Source: an uncultured bacterium | GTDB lineage: Bacteria > Cyanobacteriota > Vampirovibrionia > Gastranaerophilales > Gastranaerophilaceae | Direction of reading: 5' to 3' | Assembly: GCA_949300515.1 (NCBI GenBank) | Contig: CASGEP010000006.1 | Span: 1 to 64,000 of the forward strand | Length of the DNA stretch: 64,000 nucleotides | Shown: one piece after another, positions 15,708-24,373 of the stretch | Layout of the letters: each line of letters begins with the position of its first letter | How positions within the stretch are numbered: the first letter of the stretch is position 1 | Notes under the pieces: generated by a model | What the model saw: the letters and a program-made list of their open reading frames with translations, nothing else | Database searches by the model: none | What the model was told of the DNA's origin: nothing | Made by a program: the position numbers and the translations under genes

Positions 15708-16977
15708 GAAATTTTTTATAAAAACTCTTGGCTGCAAGACAAACGCCATAGAGGAGCAGATAATAATTGAGCAAATGGAAAAAAACGGCTGGCAAAAAGC
15801 GCAAAGCTGCCCCGAGGCTGATATTTTTATACTCAATTCGTGTTCCGTTACGGCGCACAGCGACTCGCAGAGCGTGTATCTGCTGAATAAAGCAAAGAGG
15901 GAAAATCCGCGGATTATAAATATATTAACGGGCTGCTGCGCACAGACCATTGATTTGCACAAAAATTTTAATACGGATAATATTGATTTAATTTTAGGGA
16001 ATAACGAAAAACTTGATATATATAATTATATAGATAAATATTTTAAAGAACACACTAAAAAGTGTGTCGGGGATATTTTTAAAGTAGATGAATTTAACTG
16101 TAAAATCGTTGAAAACCCTCATCAGACGCGGGTGAGCATTAAAATACAGGAGGGCTGCAACAACAGATGTTCATACTGTATTATTCCTTATGCCAGAGGA
16201 AATTCGCGCTCAAACAGTGTGGAGAATATTTTAAGTCAGATTAAGCGCCTTGTTGAATTCGGCACAAAAGAAATTGTATTAACGGGTATTCACATCGGGC
16301 AGTGGGGAAGCGAGAATAATTCGGGGCTTATTGATTTGCTTTGCGAGATAGAAAAAACGGAAATTGGGCGCTACCGCTTGGGTTCATTGTATATAAACGA
16401 GCTTGACGATAATATGATTGATTTTTTAAAAAAATCAAAAAAATTCTGTGCGCATTTTCACCTTTCGCTCCAGTCGCTCTGCGATAAGACTTTAAAAAAT
16501 ATGAACAGGAATTACTGCGCAAATGAGGCTGTTTTAATTGTGAATAAATTATATAAGTCTTTTGACGAGCCGTTTTTAGGGTGCGATATTATAGCGGGAT
16601 TTCCCGATGAGAGCGGGGAAGATTTTAAAATTACATATGATAGACTTAATTCACTGCCCATAAGCTATATTCACGCCTTCCCCTACTCGGCACGCGAAGG
16701 CACGGCTGCATTTAATATGAAAAATCAAATACAAGATGCCGTTAAGACCGGGCGGGTTAAGATGTTGAATGAGCTTTGTAAAAGGAAGCATACGGAGTTT
16801 CTGGAGAGAAACAGGGATAAAAAGCTTGAAATTTTATTTGAGCGAAAATCCGAAAAAACGGGCGAATACAGCGCAATTACACGGAATTATATTAAAGTTT
16901 TTATAAAAGATAAAAGAGATGACTTGAGAAACACCCTTAGGGTTGTTGATATGAGAGAGTTTGAGAATTTATATTAA
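15700..16977 (+). CDS. mtaB: tRNA t6A37 methylthiotransferase MtaB
   Basis: A 425-residue radical SAM enzyme that adds a methylthio group to t6A at position 37 of tRNAs. The N-terminal UPF0004 domain has cluster Cys in GCKTNAIE, LNSCSVTA and GCCAQ; the radical SAM motif is CNNRCSYC. A C-terminal TRAM-like region ends the protein. The MtaB subgroup is suggested by the KTLGCKTN opening. It starts with GTG overlapping the upstream stop (GTGAATAG), so it is translationally coupled to rlmD. A threonylcarbamoyl-AMP synthase (tsaC) for the t6A precursor is encoded at 38.4 kb. Confidence 0.88.
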   Translation: MNRKFFIKTLGCKTNAIEEQIIIEQMEKNGWQKAQSCPEADIFILNSCSVTAHSDSQSVYLLNKAKRENPRIINILTGCCAQTIDLHKNFNTDNIDLILGNNEKLDIYNYIDKYFKEHTKKCVGDIFKVDEFNCKIVENPHQTRVSIKIQEGCNNRCSYCIIPYARGNSRSNSVENILSQIKRLVEFGTKEIVLTGIHIGQWGSENNSGLIDLLCEIEKTEIGRYRLGSLYINELDDNMIDFLKKSKKFCAHFHLSLQSLCDKTLKNMNRNYCANEAVLIVNKLYKSFDEPFLGCDIIAGFPDESGEDFKITYDRLNSLPISYIHAFPYSAREGTAAFNMKNQIQDAVKTGRVKMLNELCKRKHTEFLERNRDKKLEILFERKSEKTGEYSAITRNYIKVFIKDKRDDLRNTLRVVDMREFENLY

Positions 16978-17082
16978 GTTTTGTTACAAAAAATATATAT
17001 AATTTATTCAAACAGGCAATATTTTTGGCACAGATTTTTTTATTAATGTAAGAGGATTAATTTTTTAAAGGAATGAGAGATA

Positions 17083-17283
17083 ATGTTAAGGCAGCAAAAG
17101 GTTGAGGATATTGGAAATTTCTTTGCGGTAAACGGCGCGGTAAATGAGTATAGCGAAACAAAAGAAGCTATAGTGGAAGCAGTTAAACCCGTTAAGAAAA
17201 AAATATACAGAAGCATGGAAAAGCTTTTAAAAGAATGCTACTTTGTAGGTTCGCTTAAATACGGAAATAACTTTATCGCCTAG
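17083..17283 (+). CDS. Small basic protein of unknown function
   Basis: A 66-residue protein (MLRQQKVEDIGNFFAVNGAV at the start; KPVKKKIYRSMEKLLKECYF near the end) with a GGAATGAGAG ribosome-site-like stretch. It is hydrophilic with one amphipathic helix and has no membrane segment. Its stop overlaps the end of the zinc-ribbon gene convergently by 4 bases. I do not recognise it. Confidence 0.5.
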   Translation: MLRQQKVEDIGNFFAVNGAVNEYSETKEAIVEAVKPVKKKIYRSMEKLLKECYFVGSLKYGNNFIA

Positions 17284-17753
17284 AGGTCATAGTTTTGAAT
17301 AAATCCGCAGCGATTTTTTGACCCTTGCGAAAAAGTTCTTCTTACTCTTTTTTCAGAGCTTTCCTTGAGCTGTTGTTCTTCCTTAAGTGCGTTAATCCTT
17401 GCTAAATCGCCCTTTGGACTAAATTTATTCAGGCATTTTGTACAGACAAAGCTTGATTTTTGCTCGTCTTCTATCTCTATGCCGCAAAAACGGCATTTGA
17501 TGATAAGTTTTGGCATAACGGAAAAAAGTCTGCCTTTTTCGATTAATTCTTCAAGCTCGTTTCTGCTTATGCCAATGGTAGTTGTAATTTCCTCAAGAGT
17601 AGTCTTGGGGTTAGGGTTTTTGTTGATAAACGTTTTTATTTTATCCACAAGCTCCAATTCAGCCTTGAAACAGTTGTCGCAGATATCTCTTGAGCCTCTT
17701 ATGAAAAGAGAACCGCACTTTTTACAATTAATTAAACCGCCCTGTTGATTCAT
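17280..17753 (-). CDS. Zinc-ribbon protein resembling the flagellar operon protein YvyF
   Basis: A 157-residue protein with an N-terminal zinc ribbon (CKKCGSLFIRGSRDICDNC), a helical middle with TTLEEITTTIGISRNELEEL as in MerR-type helix-turn-helix folds, a second ribbon (CRFCGIEIEDEQKSSFVCTKC) and a basic tail. The first half matches the pattern of the YvyF/TIGR03826 flagellar operon proteins of Firmicutes. Those are linked with FlgM and flagellar genes, so a role in flagellar regulation is a reasonable guess. The gene stands alone here, away from the flagellar block at 49.8-53 kb. Confidence 0.5.
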   Translation of the reverse strand: MNQQGGLINCKKCGSLFIRGSRDICDNCFKAELELVDKIKTFINKNPNPKTTLEEITTTIGISRNELEELIEKGRLFSVMPKLIIKCRFCGIEIEDEQKSSFVCTKCLNKFSPKGDLARINALKEEQQLKESSEKRVRRTFSQGSKNRCGFIQNYDL

Positions 17754-17920
17754 ATTAACATACTAACACACAATAAAAATAAATTAATACTTGTATTAAT
17801 TGAATTTTAATTATAAAATAAAGTGGTAAAGCCAGATTCATCTTTAAATTAGGGAGAATTTTAGATTATTGATTATTTTTCTGATGGAAACATACTATAA
17901 GGCCAAGAAGGATATTTTTT

Positions 17921-18652
17921 ATGTACACGAACAAATGCACTAAATGCGGTAAGGAGTTTGAAACCAAAAACCCCAAGAGAGTTATATGTCCGGAGTGTTT
18001 GTATCCGGATAGAACACCGATACTACAGGACCCTTCCGCACCGGCAATGGCTGCACAGAATGCATACCCCAGAAGTTACAGTGCAGGCACCGGAAATGAG
18101 AGTAACTACAAACGATATAACAAAGACCAGGGGCAAAAAGGTCCGAGGAATAATTTCCAAAAACGCGACAACAACTATAACAACAGACGTCCTCAAAGAC
18201 CGAATCAAAGACGTCCCCAGCGCCCGCAGGGCAAACCCAAAGCGCTCCTTATCAACAAAGAGCAGCTTTTGCAGATTGAGGAACTCTACAAAAAAATGCT
18301 TCCTCTGCCAAATCCCGATGCGCATGAAGTTATCGGAGAAAAAATCGGTCTTGAACCTAAAAAAGTTTTCTTTGGTATAAATTTGGTCAGACAAAAAATG
18401 ATGCTGCCGAAAATCCCGTATCCGAAGAGAAAACTTGCTATAACTCCGGATCAGATGATGGCAATTAAAAATCTGTATGAGCCTCTTTTGCCTCTGCCGC
18501 CTATAGGCTGTCATAAAATCTTAGCGGCTCAGCTTAAAATGGACGAGTGGAGGGTGCATGTAGGCATCGGACTTGTAAGAAAGCAAATGGGGCTTGAGCG
18601 CTGGAATCAAGACAGAGCGGATGCTCCGGAAGAGTATAGAAAAAAGAATTAA
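17921..18652 (+). CDS. Zinc-ribbon protein with two repeated C-terminal domains, likely RNA- or DNA-binding
   Basis: A 243-residue protein. Residues 1-27 hold a zinc ribbon, CTKCGKEF...CPEC. Residues 50-105 are a disordered Asn/Arg/Gln-rich linker (NNRRPQRPNQRRPQRPQGK) typical of nucleic-acid-binding proteins. Residues about 113-170 and 172-228 are two copies of one domain: QLLQIEELYKKMLPLPNPDA versus QMMAIKNLYEPLLPLPPIGC, each followed by a helix ending in GINLVRQKM or GIGLVRKQM. I recognise no named family. The start has an AAGGA site. Confidence 0.65.
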   Translation: MYTNKCTKCGKEFETKNPKRVICPECLYPDRTPILQDPSAPAMAAQNAYPRSYSAGTGNESNYKRYNKDQGQKGPRNNFQKRDNNYNNRRPQRPNQRRPQRPQGKPKALLINKEQLLQIEELYKKMLPLPNPDAHEVIGEKIGLEPKKVFFGINLVRQKMMLPKIPYPKRKLAITPDQMMAIKNLYEPLLPLPPIGCHKILAAQLKMDEWRVHVGIGLVRKQMGLERWNQDRADAPEEYRKKN

Positions 18653-18749
18653 TTTTTAATAAAACTTAACAATATGGCAAGTAAAAAACTCTTTGCCCAA
18701 AAAGCAGACGTGCTTAATAAAATAAGCGTAAATATGGTATTATATACAT

Positions 18750-19760
18750 ATGACCCAGATTAGAAGCAGTGTTTTTTATGATTGTTCAAAGTTGAAAAGC
18801 GTTCTTGAGCGCGACGGTTTTGAGTTTGAAAAAACAGGTCTTGCGCCCGGGATTACTTCTTTTATACATTATTTTCTGCCATTGCGGGCAAAGTTTCTAA
18901 GCGAATCTTTTGTTGCGTACGAAAAGGGCAAAATTCAAGGGTTTATAACGCTTGAAAAGGACGAGAAAAGCAGAAAAAGGCTGAAGATTACAAAAATTTT
19001 CCTTGAAGAAAACTCTTTTGATATAGGTAAACTCCTTGTCCAATATGTCATTTCAAGGTATTGTGCCATGGGTGCGGTTTCCTACAATGTTGTCGTTGAG
19101 GATATAAGGACGGATTTACTCACTTTATTTATAAACGGCTGCAGCTTCAGAAACAATGCAAAAGAATTTATCTACAAAATTGACAACAAGTCCCTTTTGT
19201 CCGACGACACGTATGAGCCCGAAGGTTTCAGATTTTACAGAAATATAAAAAGCTCGGATGTCTGCAGGCTGTATAATTCAAATATCAATTCATACCAGCG
19301 CCACAGTTTTCTAAGGAGTAAGGAACAGTTTGAGCCTGATTTTGCAAGCGGACTTGTGAATAAAACATCTTTTTCTTATGTTCTTGAAGATGAGCTTAAA
19401 GACAGAGTTTACGGGTATTTTAAAATAAGCACCTATAATAATACCGACTATATTTTGGACTTTGTTTTAGACGGGTCTTTTGAAATTTACTTTGAGGATG
19501 CTCTTTTGTTTATCTCGAGCTGTTTGAGCAAAAGGGTTAAAAAATGGAATTTGTATATTAAAATAAAATCTTACTTTATGAACTACAAATTTTTTAGAGA
19601 ATACTGCGACTCAAAAGGTTTTGAGTTTGTAAAGCTGAGCAGCATTCTAACAAAAGACTATTTAAAAGAAATAAAAGAAAACAGCCTCATAAACAGTGCA
19701 AAAATAGTGTTCAACGACATTACTCCCGCTTTTAAAACGGAGATTAATCGACCTTTTTGA
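18750..19760 (+). CDS. Uncharacterised protein with GNAT-like layout
   Basis: A 336-residue soluble protein. Residues 45-150 alternate strands and helices with an acetyltransferase-like pattern (SFVAYEKGKIQGFITLEKD then FDIGKLLVQYVISRY), and a similar arrangement recurs around residues 165-300, suggesting two GNAT-like lobes. No catalytic motif is certain. The ATG lies only 6 bases after a TATTAT -10-like box, so it may be leaderless. Its end overlaps the convergent membrane gene by 17 bases. Product and role are unknown. Confidence 0.45.
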   Translation: MTQIRSSVFYDCSKLKSVLERDGFEFEKTGLAPGITSFIHYFLPLRAKFLSESFVAYEKGKIQGFITLEKDEKSRKRLKITKIFLEENSFDIGKLLVQYVISRYCAMGAVSYNVVVEDIRTDLLTLFINGCSFRNNAKEFIYKIDNKSLLSDDTYEPEGFRFYRNIKSSDVCRLYNSNINSYQRHSFLRSKEQFEPDFASGLVNKTSFSYVLEDELKDRVYGYFKISTYNNTDYILDFVLDGSFEIYFEDALLFISSCLSKRVKKWNLYIKIKSYFMNYKFFREYCDSKGFEFVKLSSILTKDYLKEIKENSLINSAKIVFNDITPAFKTEINRPF

Positions 19761-20658
19761 GTTTCAAGTTGAAAAGCTCAAAGTCTGTATAGTCGTCGGG
19801 ATCCTGAAAAAATCTTGAAATGCCGAGCGGTATGAGTTTAAATCTGGCATTTGCGCGGCTTTCATATTTCATTTTAAAAGCTGACGTTACCGTGAGCTTG
19901 TTTTTATAGTTAAACGAGTCTACTTTTTCAAGAAATTCCATTGCCAAAAAGACATTTGAATTGCTTTTTATTGCATCTATGGATATTGCAAAGTCAACAA
20001 CAATGTCTTTTGCGCTGCAATTTTGTTTAAAGGTTCTGATTTCCGCTATCAGCCTTAAAATGAAATCATCAAAGTTTTTAAAGTCGTCGCAAACCAAAAA
20101 CAGCTTGTCCGACATAATACCTTTGGCATTTTTATATTTAGAGCTTACATTTTTTACAATATGCGCAAAAAATTCTTTTTTCAAATTGTCAAATTCGCCT
20201 TTTCTGCTTATATTAAGGTTGTATGCAGCCTTTAATTCAAGATTGAAAAGCAGTGCAAATCTGCTGAATCTCTCTACTTCCTGTTCAAACTCTTTTTTCA
20301 GTGCAATATTGATTTTCTTTATCTCTTTGTCTTTTTTCCTCATTGCACGCATTTCTTCAAAGTTGTACAAATCAACAACTCTCTGTGCAAAAAAGTCAAA
20401 AATATAGTGAAACAGTATGAAAAGACCGGAAGCCACAATGTATGACATATCAATCATTCTGCCTTGAAACTCTACGCTCAGAGGGTGCATTACCTTTATA
20501 ATGTAGGCAAACGGTTCAAAAGGAACGCTCAGTGTCTCGTAAAAAGACAGCTGCAGAAAGCTTATGAACCACAAAAGCGCGTATAAGAACGAAATTATAG
20601 GACACAGTACTTTTAAGATGATAAAAAAGTTGTAAGTCGCTACATAAATTTTTTTCAT
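19744..20658 (-). CDS. Membrane protein with cytoplasmic cyclase-like domain
   Basis: A 304-residue protein with three hydrophobic segments in the first 95 residues, a helical linker (residues 100-140, many Lys/Glu) and a C-terminal globular domain. That domain has a beta-alpha pattern with DKLFLVCDDFKNFDDFILRL and IVVDFAISIDAI, which recalls nucleotide cyclase or GGDEF folds without the signature loop. It overlaps panC by one base and probably belongs to the same minus-strand unit. A degenerate signalling domain is a guess. Confidence 0.4.
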   Translation of the reverse strand: MKKIYVATYNFFIILKVLCPIISFLYALLWFISFLQLSFYETLSVPFEPFAYIIKVMHPLSVEFQGRMIDMSYIVASGLFILFHYIFDFFAQRVVDLYNFEEMRAMRKKDKEIKKINIALKKEFEQEVERFSRFALLFNLELKAAYNLNISRKGEFDNLKKEFFAHIVKNVSSKYKNAKGIMSDKLFLVCDDFKNFDDFILRLIAEIRTFKQNCSAKDIVVDFAISIDAIKSNSNVFLAMEFLEKVDSFNYKNKLTVTSAFKMKYESRANARFKLIPLGISRFFQDPDDYTDFELFNLKLKKVD

Positions 20659-21491
20659 TAAAGCTCCATATTATCTATTAATCTTGTATTCACGGGCGGG
20701 ATTTTTGCCGCAATAAGCATAAGTGCATTTTTGTCATTTTCCTGCCAATCTTCAAAAGTGTCGGGGTTGACAATCTCCACATAGTCAACATCCAGCCCCC
20801 CAAGTATTTTAAGGGCGCTGTCACAGAGTGTTTGTTTATCTCTTATTCCTTTTTGCCACAACTCTTTTGAATACTTAAGCGCCGCACTCAGCTTAAGCGC
20901 ATCTTTCCTTGCATTTTCATCAAGGTAGGAATTTCTGCTTGAAAGTGCCAGACCGTCATCTTCCCTTACAATCGGGCAGGGCACAATTTCAACATCAAAA
21001 TTCAAATCTTTTACCATTTTTTTAATTATAAAAAGCTGCTGGGCATCTTTTTGCCCGAAATATGCTCTCGTACACTTTGTTATGTTAAAGAGTTTTGAAA
21101 CGACCGTTGCAACTCCGTCAAAATGCCCCGGGCGGCTTTTGCCGCAGAGTTTATTTATGGCACTGTATGGCGGACAGACGAGAGTTAATTCTTTTGTATC
21201 CTGATACATTTCATCGACAGAAGGCGCAAAAACAACGTCAGCACCGAGCTTTTCGCACAATTGGGCGTCTTTTTGCAGGGTTCTGGGGTATTTGTCAAAA
21301 TCTTCATTAATCCCGAACTGCACCGGATTTACAAAAACGCTCACTATTGTAAAGTCGTTATCCTCAACACTTTTTTTGATTAAGCTCGCATGACCCTTAT
21401 GCAGTGCGCCCATTGTGGGAACAAGCCCGATTGAGGAGTTTAAATCCTTTATAATTTCTCTTATTTGACTAATCTTGTGAATAATTTTCAA
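20658..21491 (-). CDS. panC: Pantothenate synthetase
   Basis: A 277-residue enzyme that joins pantoate and beta-alanine with ATP. Visible motifs: LVPTMGALHKGHASLI (ATP-binding HxGH type), VSVFVNPVQFG, and the PGHFDGVATVVSKLFNI and FGQKDAQQL segments near the pantoate site. Length fits. Its start lies 23 bases inside the panB gene. The two form the last steps of pantothenate synthesis. Confidence 0.95.
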   Translation of the reverse strand: MKIIHKISQIREIIKDLNSSIGLVPTMGALHKGHASLIKKSVEDNDFTIVSVFVNPVQFGINEDFDKYPRTLQKDAQLCEKLGADVVFAPSVDEMYQDTKELTLVCPPYSAINKLCGKSRPGHFDGVATVVSKLFNITKCTRAYFGQKDAQQLFIIKKMVKDLNFDVEIVPCPIVREDDGLALSSRNSYLDENARKDALKLSAALKYSKELWQKGIRDKQTLCDSALKILGGLDVDYVEIVNPDTFEDWQENDKNALMLIAAKIPPVNTRLIDNMEL

Positions 21492-22311
21492 GTTTTTGCG
21501 CCTCTATTGTATCAAGTGTAAAACTTTCCGCTACCGAGGGAAAGTTGCCTTTTTCAACGTCATTGCAGTAAGCTCTTGCAACGTTGAAAATTATATCCTT
21601 TAAACTCGAGTACTGACGGGCAAATTTCGGACAAAATTCGTCGTATTTGCCTAAAATATCGTCACTTACAAGTATTTGACCGTCACAGTATTTGCCCGCA
21701 CCTATTCCTATTGTGGGAACATTAATCCTTTGGGTTATAAACTTTGAGCTTTCCTGCGGCACCATCTCGAGCACAATTGAAAACACTCCCGCTTTTTCAA
21801 GCGATTGTGCCATATTTAAAATTTCAAAAGTTTTTTGCGAGTCTTTTGCGCTTAAATAGTGACCTCCTATTGTATTAATGTACTGCGGAGTGAAGCCTAA
21901 GTGCCCCATAACGGGAATACCGTTTTGTGTTAAATGCTTTATTGCTTCGATAATGTGGGTGTTTGCGCCTTCTATTTTAACAGCCTGCGCCCCCGCCTGT
22001 ATAAATTTTCCCGCATTTTTAACGGCTTGCTCTATTGATACCTGATAAGTCATAAACGGCATATCCGCAACAATAAGCGCATCTTTTGTTCCCCTTGCCA
22101 CGGCTTTTGTAAAAACAAGCATTTCTTCAAGCGAAACCTCTGTAGTTGAGCCGTAACCGAGTGCAACCTGAGCCAAAGAGTCCCCGACAAGAATTATGTC
22201 GACACCTGCCCTGTCAAAGTATTTTGCGCTTGAATAATCATACGCCGTAAGAGCGGTGATTTTTTTATTCTGTTGTTTAAATTCGATGATTTTTTTTGCG
22301 GTCTTTTTCAT
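21469..22311 (-). CDS. panB: 3-methyl-2-oxobutanoate hydroxymethyltransferase
   Basis: A 280-residue enzyme that transfers a hydroxymethyl group from methylene-THF to alpha-ketoisovalerate to give ketopantoate. Conserved segments seen: ALTAYDYSSAKYFDRAG, VGDSLAQVALGYGSTTEV, MGHLGFTPQYINTIGG and PTIGIGAGKYCDGQILVSDD. The length is usual. It is transcribed with panC. A panE or ilvC-type reductase for the next step is not in the window. Confidence 0.95.
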   Translation of the reverse strand: MKKTAKKIIEFKQQNKKITALTAYDYSSAKYFDRAGVDIILVGDSLAQVALGYGSTTEVSLEEMLVFTKAVARGTKDALIVADMPFMTYQVSIEQAVKNAGKFIQAGAQAVKIEGANTHIIEAIKHLTQNGIPVMGHLGFTPQYINTIGGHYLSAKDSQKTFEILNMAQSLEKAGVFSIVLEMVPQESSKFITQRINVPTIGIGAGKYCDGQILVSDDILGKYDEFCPKFARQYSSLKDIIFNVARAYCNDVEKGNFPSVAESFTLDTIEAQKLENYSQD

Positions 22312-22315
22312 GCAC

Positions 22316-23662
22316 TTAACGTTTCTTTGTACTCAGCTGTTTTTTGGAGCTTTTTTTGTACCACCAGTATATAGCTTTGGCAAGCCTTGAGGGCGAGTGC
22401 CTTACAAGCCCTTCTTTGTTGTCCTCTATGAGTTTGCTCATAACAACTTCAAGACCCATTTTTTTAAGCCTTGATGTATCCGTTTCAACGGGAAGCGAGT
22501 CTGCTTCTTCGTATTTTTTTGCAAGATTTTGCGGCATAAAGTTGTTGATTAAAACCGCATCAAAGAGCCTTTTGTCTGTTATTGAGCTTGCAATTCTTGC
22601 ATGTTTAAACAATGCCTCAACGTGGTCTGCGGCGGAATAATTATCTGTTTCGCCCGGTTGTGTCATAACGTTGCACACGTATATTTTTTTGGCTTTTGAA
22701 TTTAAAATTGCCTGTGAGATTTCTTTAATCAAAAGGTTTGGAGTAATTGAAGTGTACAAGCTGCCCGGCCCCAGAACAATTAAATCCGCGTTATTTATTG
22801 CCTCAATTACATCTGCAGAGGGTTTGCACACTTTCGGCTCGCAGGAGAGTTCAATAATTTTTTTGCCCGCTTCGGGGATGTGGCTTTCACCCTTTACGAT
22901 TGAGCCGTCCTCCATTTTGGCAACAAGGCGCATATCATCGGTTGTGGCGGGCAAAACACGCCCCCTTATCAAAAGGACTTTTGAGGATTCTTTGATGGCG
23001 CTTACCATATCTCCGCAAATGCTTGTCATAGCGGTTAAAAATAAATTGCCGAAACTGTGTCCTTCAAGCCCTTCGCCTGTTTTAAATCTGTATTGGAACA
23101 GTTTTGTAACAATATCCTCATCATCTGCCAGAGCGGCAATGCAGTTTCTGATATCTCCGGGCGGCAAAACCCCCATTTCCTCGCGCAGTCTGCCCGATGA
23201 GCCGCCGTCATCCCCGACTGTTACGATTGCGGTTATATTGTTTGTAATTTTTTTAAGGCCCTTGAGCATGGTTGAAAGTCCCGTTCCGCCGCCTACTGCA
23301 ACGATTTTTGGACCATGGTCAAGCTTCATTTTGCGATACACTACCTCGCCCAGAGTTTTTTGTTTGCGCTCTGCTCCGAGTCCCAAATTCATAAAATTTG
23401 TTTTTTTCCAGGCTTGAATAAAAATAATTGCCCCAAGCAGGATAAAAGCCACGCCTACAGGCTCGGGCGGCATAAAGTGTACGATTTTTTTCGCCGTTTC
23501 AACTATAAAATAGATGGGTTCAAGCTTAAATAAAAATGTAACCCCAAGAGCCGCAAGTACCGAGCCTATTATAATAAGGGCAAACCACCTTTTGACCTTA
23601 AGCCCCGGAACAAGCCAAATTGCATCTTTTGGCATTTTTACTTTTCTTCTTAAAATCTTCAT
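22316..23662 (-). CDS. YvcK/CofD-family gluconeogenesis factor with N-terminal membrane segments
   Basis: A 448-residue protein. Residues about 25-90 contain two membrane segments (WFALIIIGSVLAALGVTFLF; GVAFILLGAIIFIQAW). The remainder is a YvcK-family domain beginning with VAVGGGTGLSTMLKGLKKI and the conserved DDGGSSGRLREE and PPGDIRNCIAAL motifs. YvcK proteins bind UDP-sugars and act in cell-wall or carbon control; the membrane anchor is a lineage variant. The start at 23662 lies 4 bases after the previous stop; an internal ATG at 23635 is possible. It ends 4 bases from panB. Confidence 0.85.
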   Translation of the reverse strand: MKILRRKVKMPKDAIWLVPGLKVKRWFALIIIGSVLAALGVTFLFKLEPIYFIVETAKKIVHFMPPEPVGVAFILLGAIIFIQAWKKTNFMNLGLGAERKQKTLGEVVYRKMKLDHGPKIVAVGGGTGLSTMLKGLKKITNNITAIVTVGDDGGSSGRLREEMGVLPPGDIRNCIAALADDEDIVTKLFQYRFKTGEGLEGHSFGNLFLTAMTSICGDMVSAIKESSKVLLIRGRVLPATTDDMRLVAKMEDGSIVKGESHIPEAGKKIIELSCEPKVCKPSADVIEAINNADLIVLGPGSLYTSITPNLLIKEISQAILNSKAKKIYVCNVMTQPGETDNYSAADHVEALFKHARIASSITDKRLFDAVLINNFMPQNLAKKYEEADSLPVETDTSRLKKMGLEVVMSKLIEDNKEGLVRHSPSRLAKAIYWWYKKSSKKQLSTKKR

Positions 23663-23666
23663 CGGG

Positions 23667-24308
23667 CTAGATTTGACCTCCGACGCGGTTATAGTTTACG
23701 GGTGTTGGCTTCAGTACTTCTCTTGCACGCATTGCATCTTCAACGCTGCAAAAATGGATTGTGTCGGGTTTAATTTCAAGTTCTCTTATTTGTCTTATTG
23801 TGCCGTAATCTTGAAAATTTACCTCAAGAGCGCATTTTGTGCCCGTTTCTTTTTCAAGTATTTCTTTAAATTCGGGATTGTTGATGTATAAATTCAGCCA
23901 CGGGTTTAGTTTTTTTATTGCCTGTGCAACTTTTTTTGCAAAGTCGATGTTTGAATTAAGTTCGTTTTTCATCGCACCATGGAGCCTTACATGTTCTATT
24001 TCAAGACCCATAGCATTTGCAAAAGAACTTATTGCGCTTATTTGATAAATTACGCTTGTTTCAAGTTCTTCATCGCTGAGTTCAACTTTCCTTGAGCCGA
24101 AGCCCTGAATATCCTGATAGCCGATGTGTGCGCCTATTGAAACGTCGTTGTCTTTTGCAAATTCGAGTGCTCTTTTTATGCTGAGCGGATCTCCGGCATG
24201 GAAGCCTGCCGCGATGTTTATAGAGCTTACGTATTTTGCTGTTTCAAGCTCTTTTTCGTTTTTATATACTCCATACTCTTGTGCGCAATCGCAGTTAAAA
24301 TCAAACAC
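23667..24308 (-). CDS. Short LamB/YcsF (PxpA)-family protein
   Basis: A 213-residue member of the LamB/YcsF family, where PxpA is the A subunit of bacterial 5-oxoprolinase. The N terminus matches well (FDFNCDCAQEYGVY; NIAAGFHAGDPLSI; GAHIGYQDIQGFG), as does VRLHGAMKNEL. However, it is shorter than the usual about 250 residues and the C-terminal half diverges. No PxpB or PxpC partner genes are nearby. Either a divergent subunit or a protein of altered function. Confidence 0.7.
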   Translation of the reverse strand: MFDFNCDCAQEYGVYKNEKELETAKYVSSINIAAGFHAGDPLSIKRALEFAKDNDVSIGAHIGYQDIQGFGSRKVELSDEELETSVIYQISAISSFANAMGLEIEHVRLHGAMKNELNSNIDFAKKVAQAIKKLNPWLNLYINNPEFKEILEKETGTKCALEVNFQDYGTIRQIRELEIKPDTIHFCSVEDAMRAREVLKPTPVNYNRVGGQI

Positions 24309-24373
24309 TAATCTTTTTCCTTCAATCCTCTAACTGATTATAAAAGAATTATACAACAAAACGCATAATTGTG

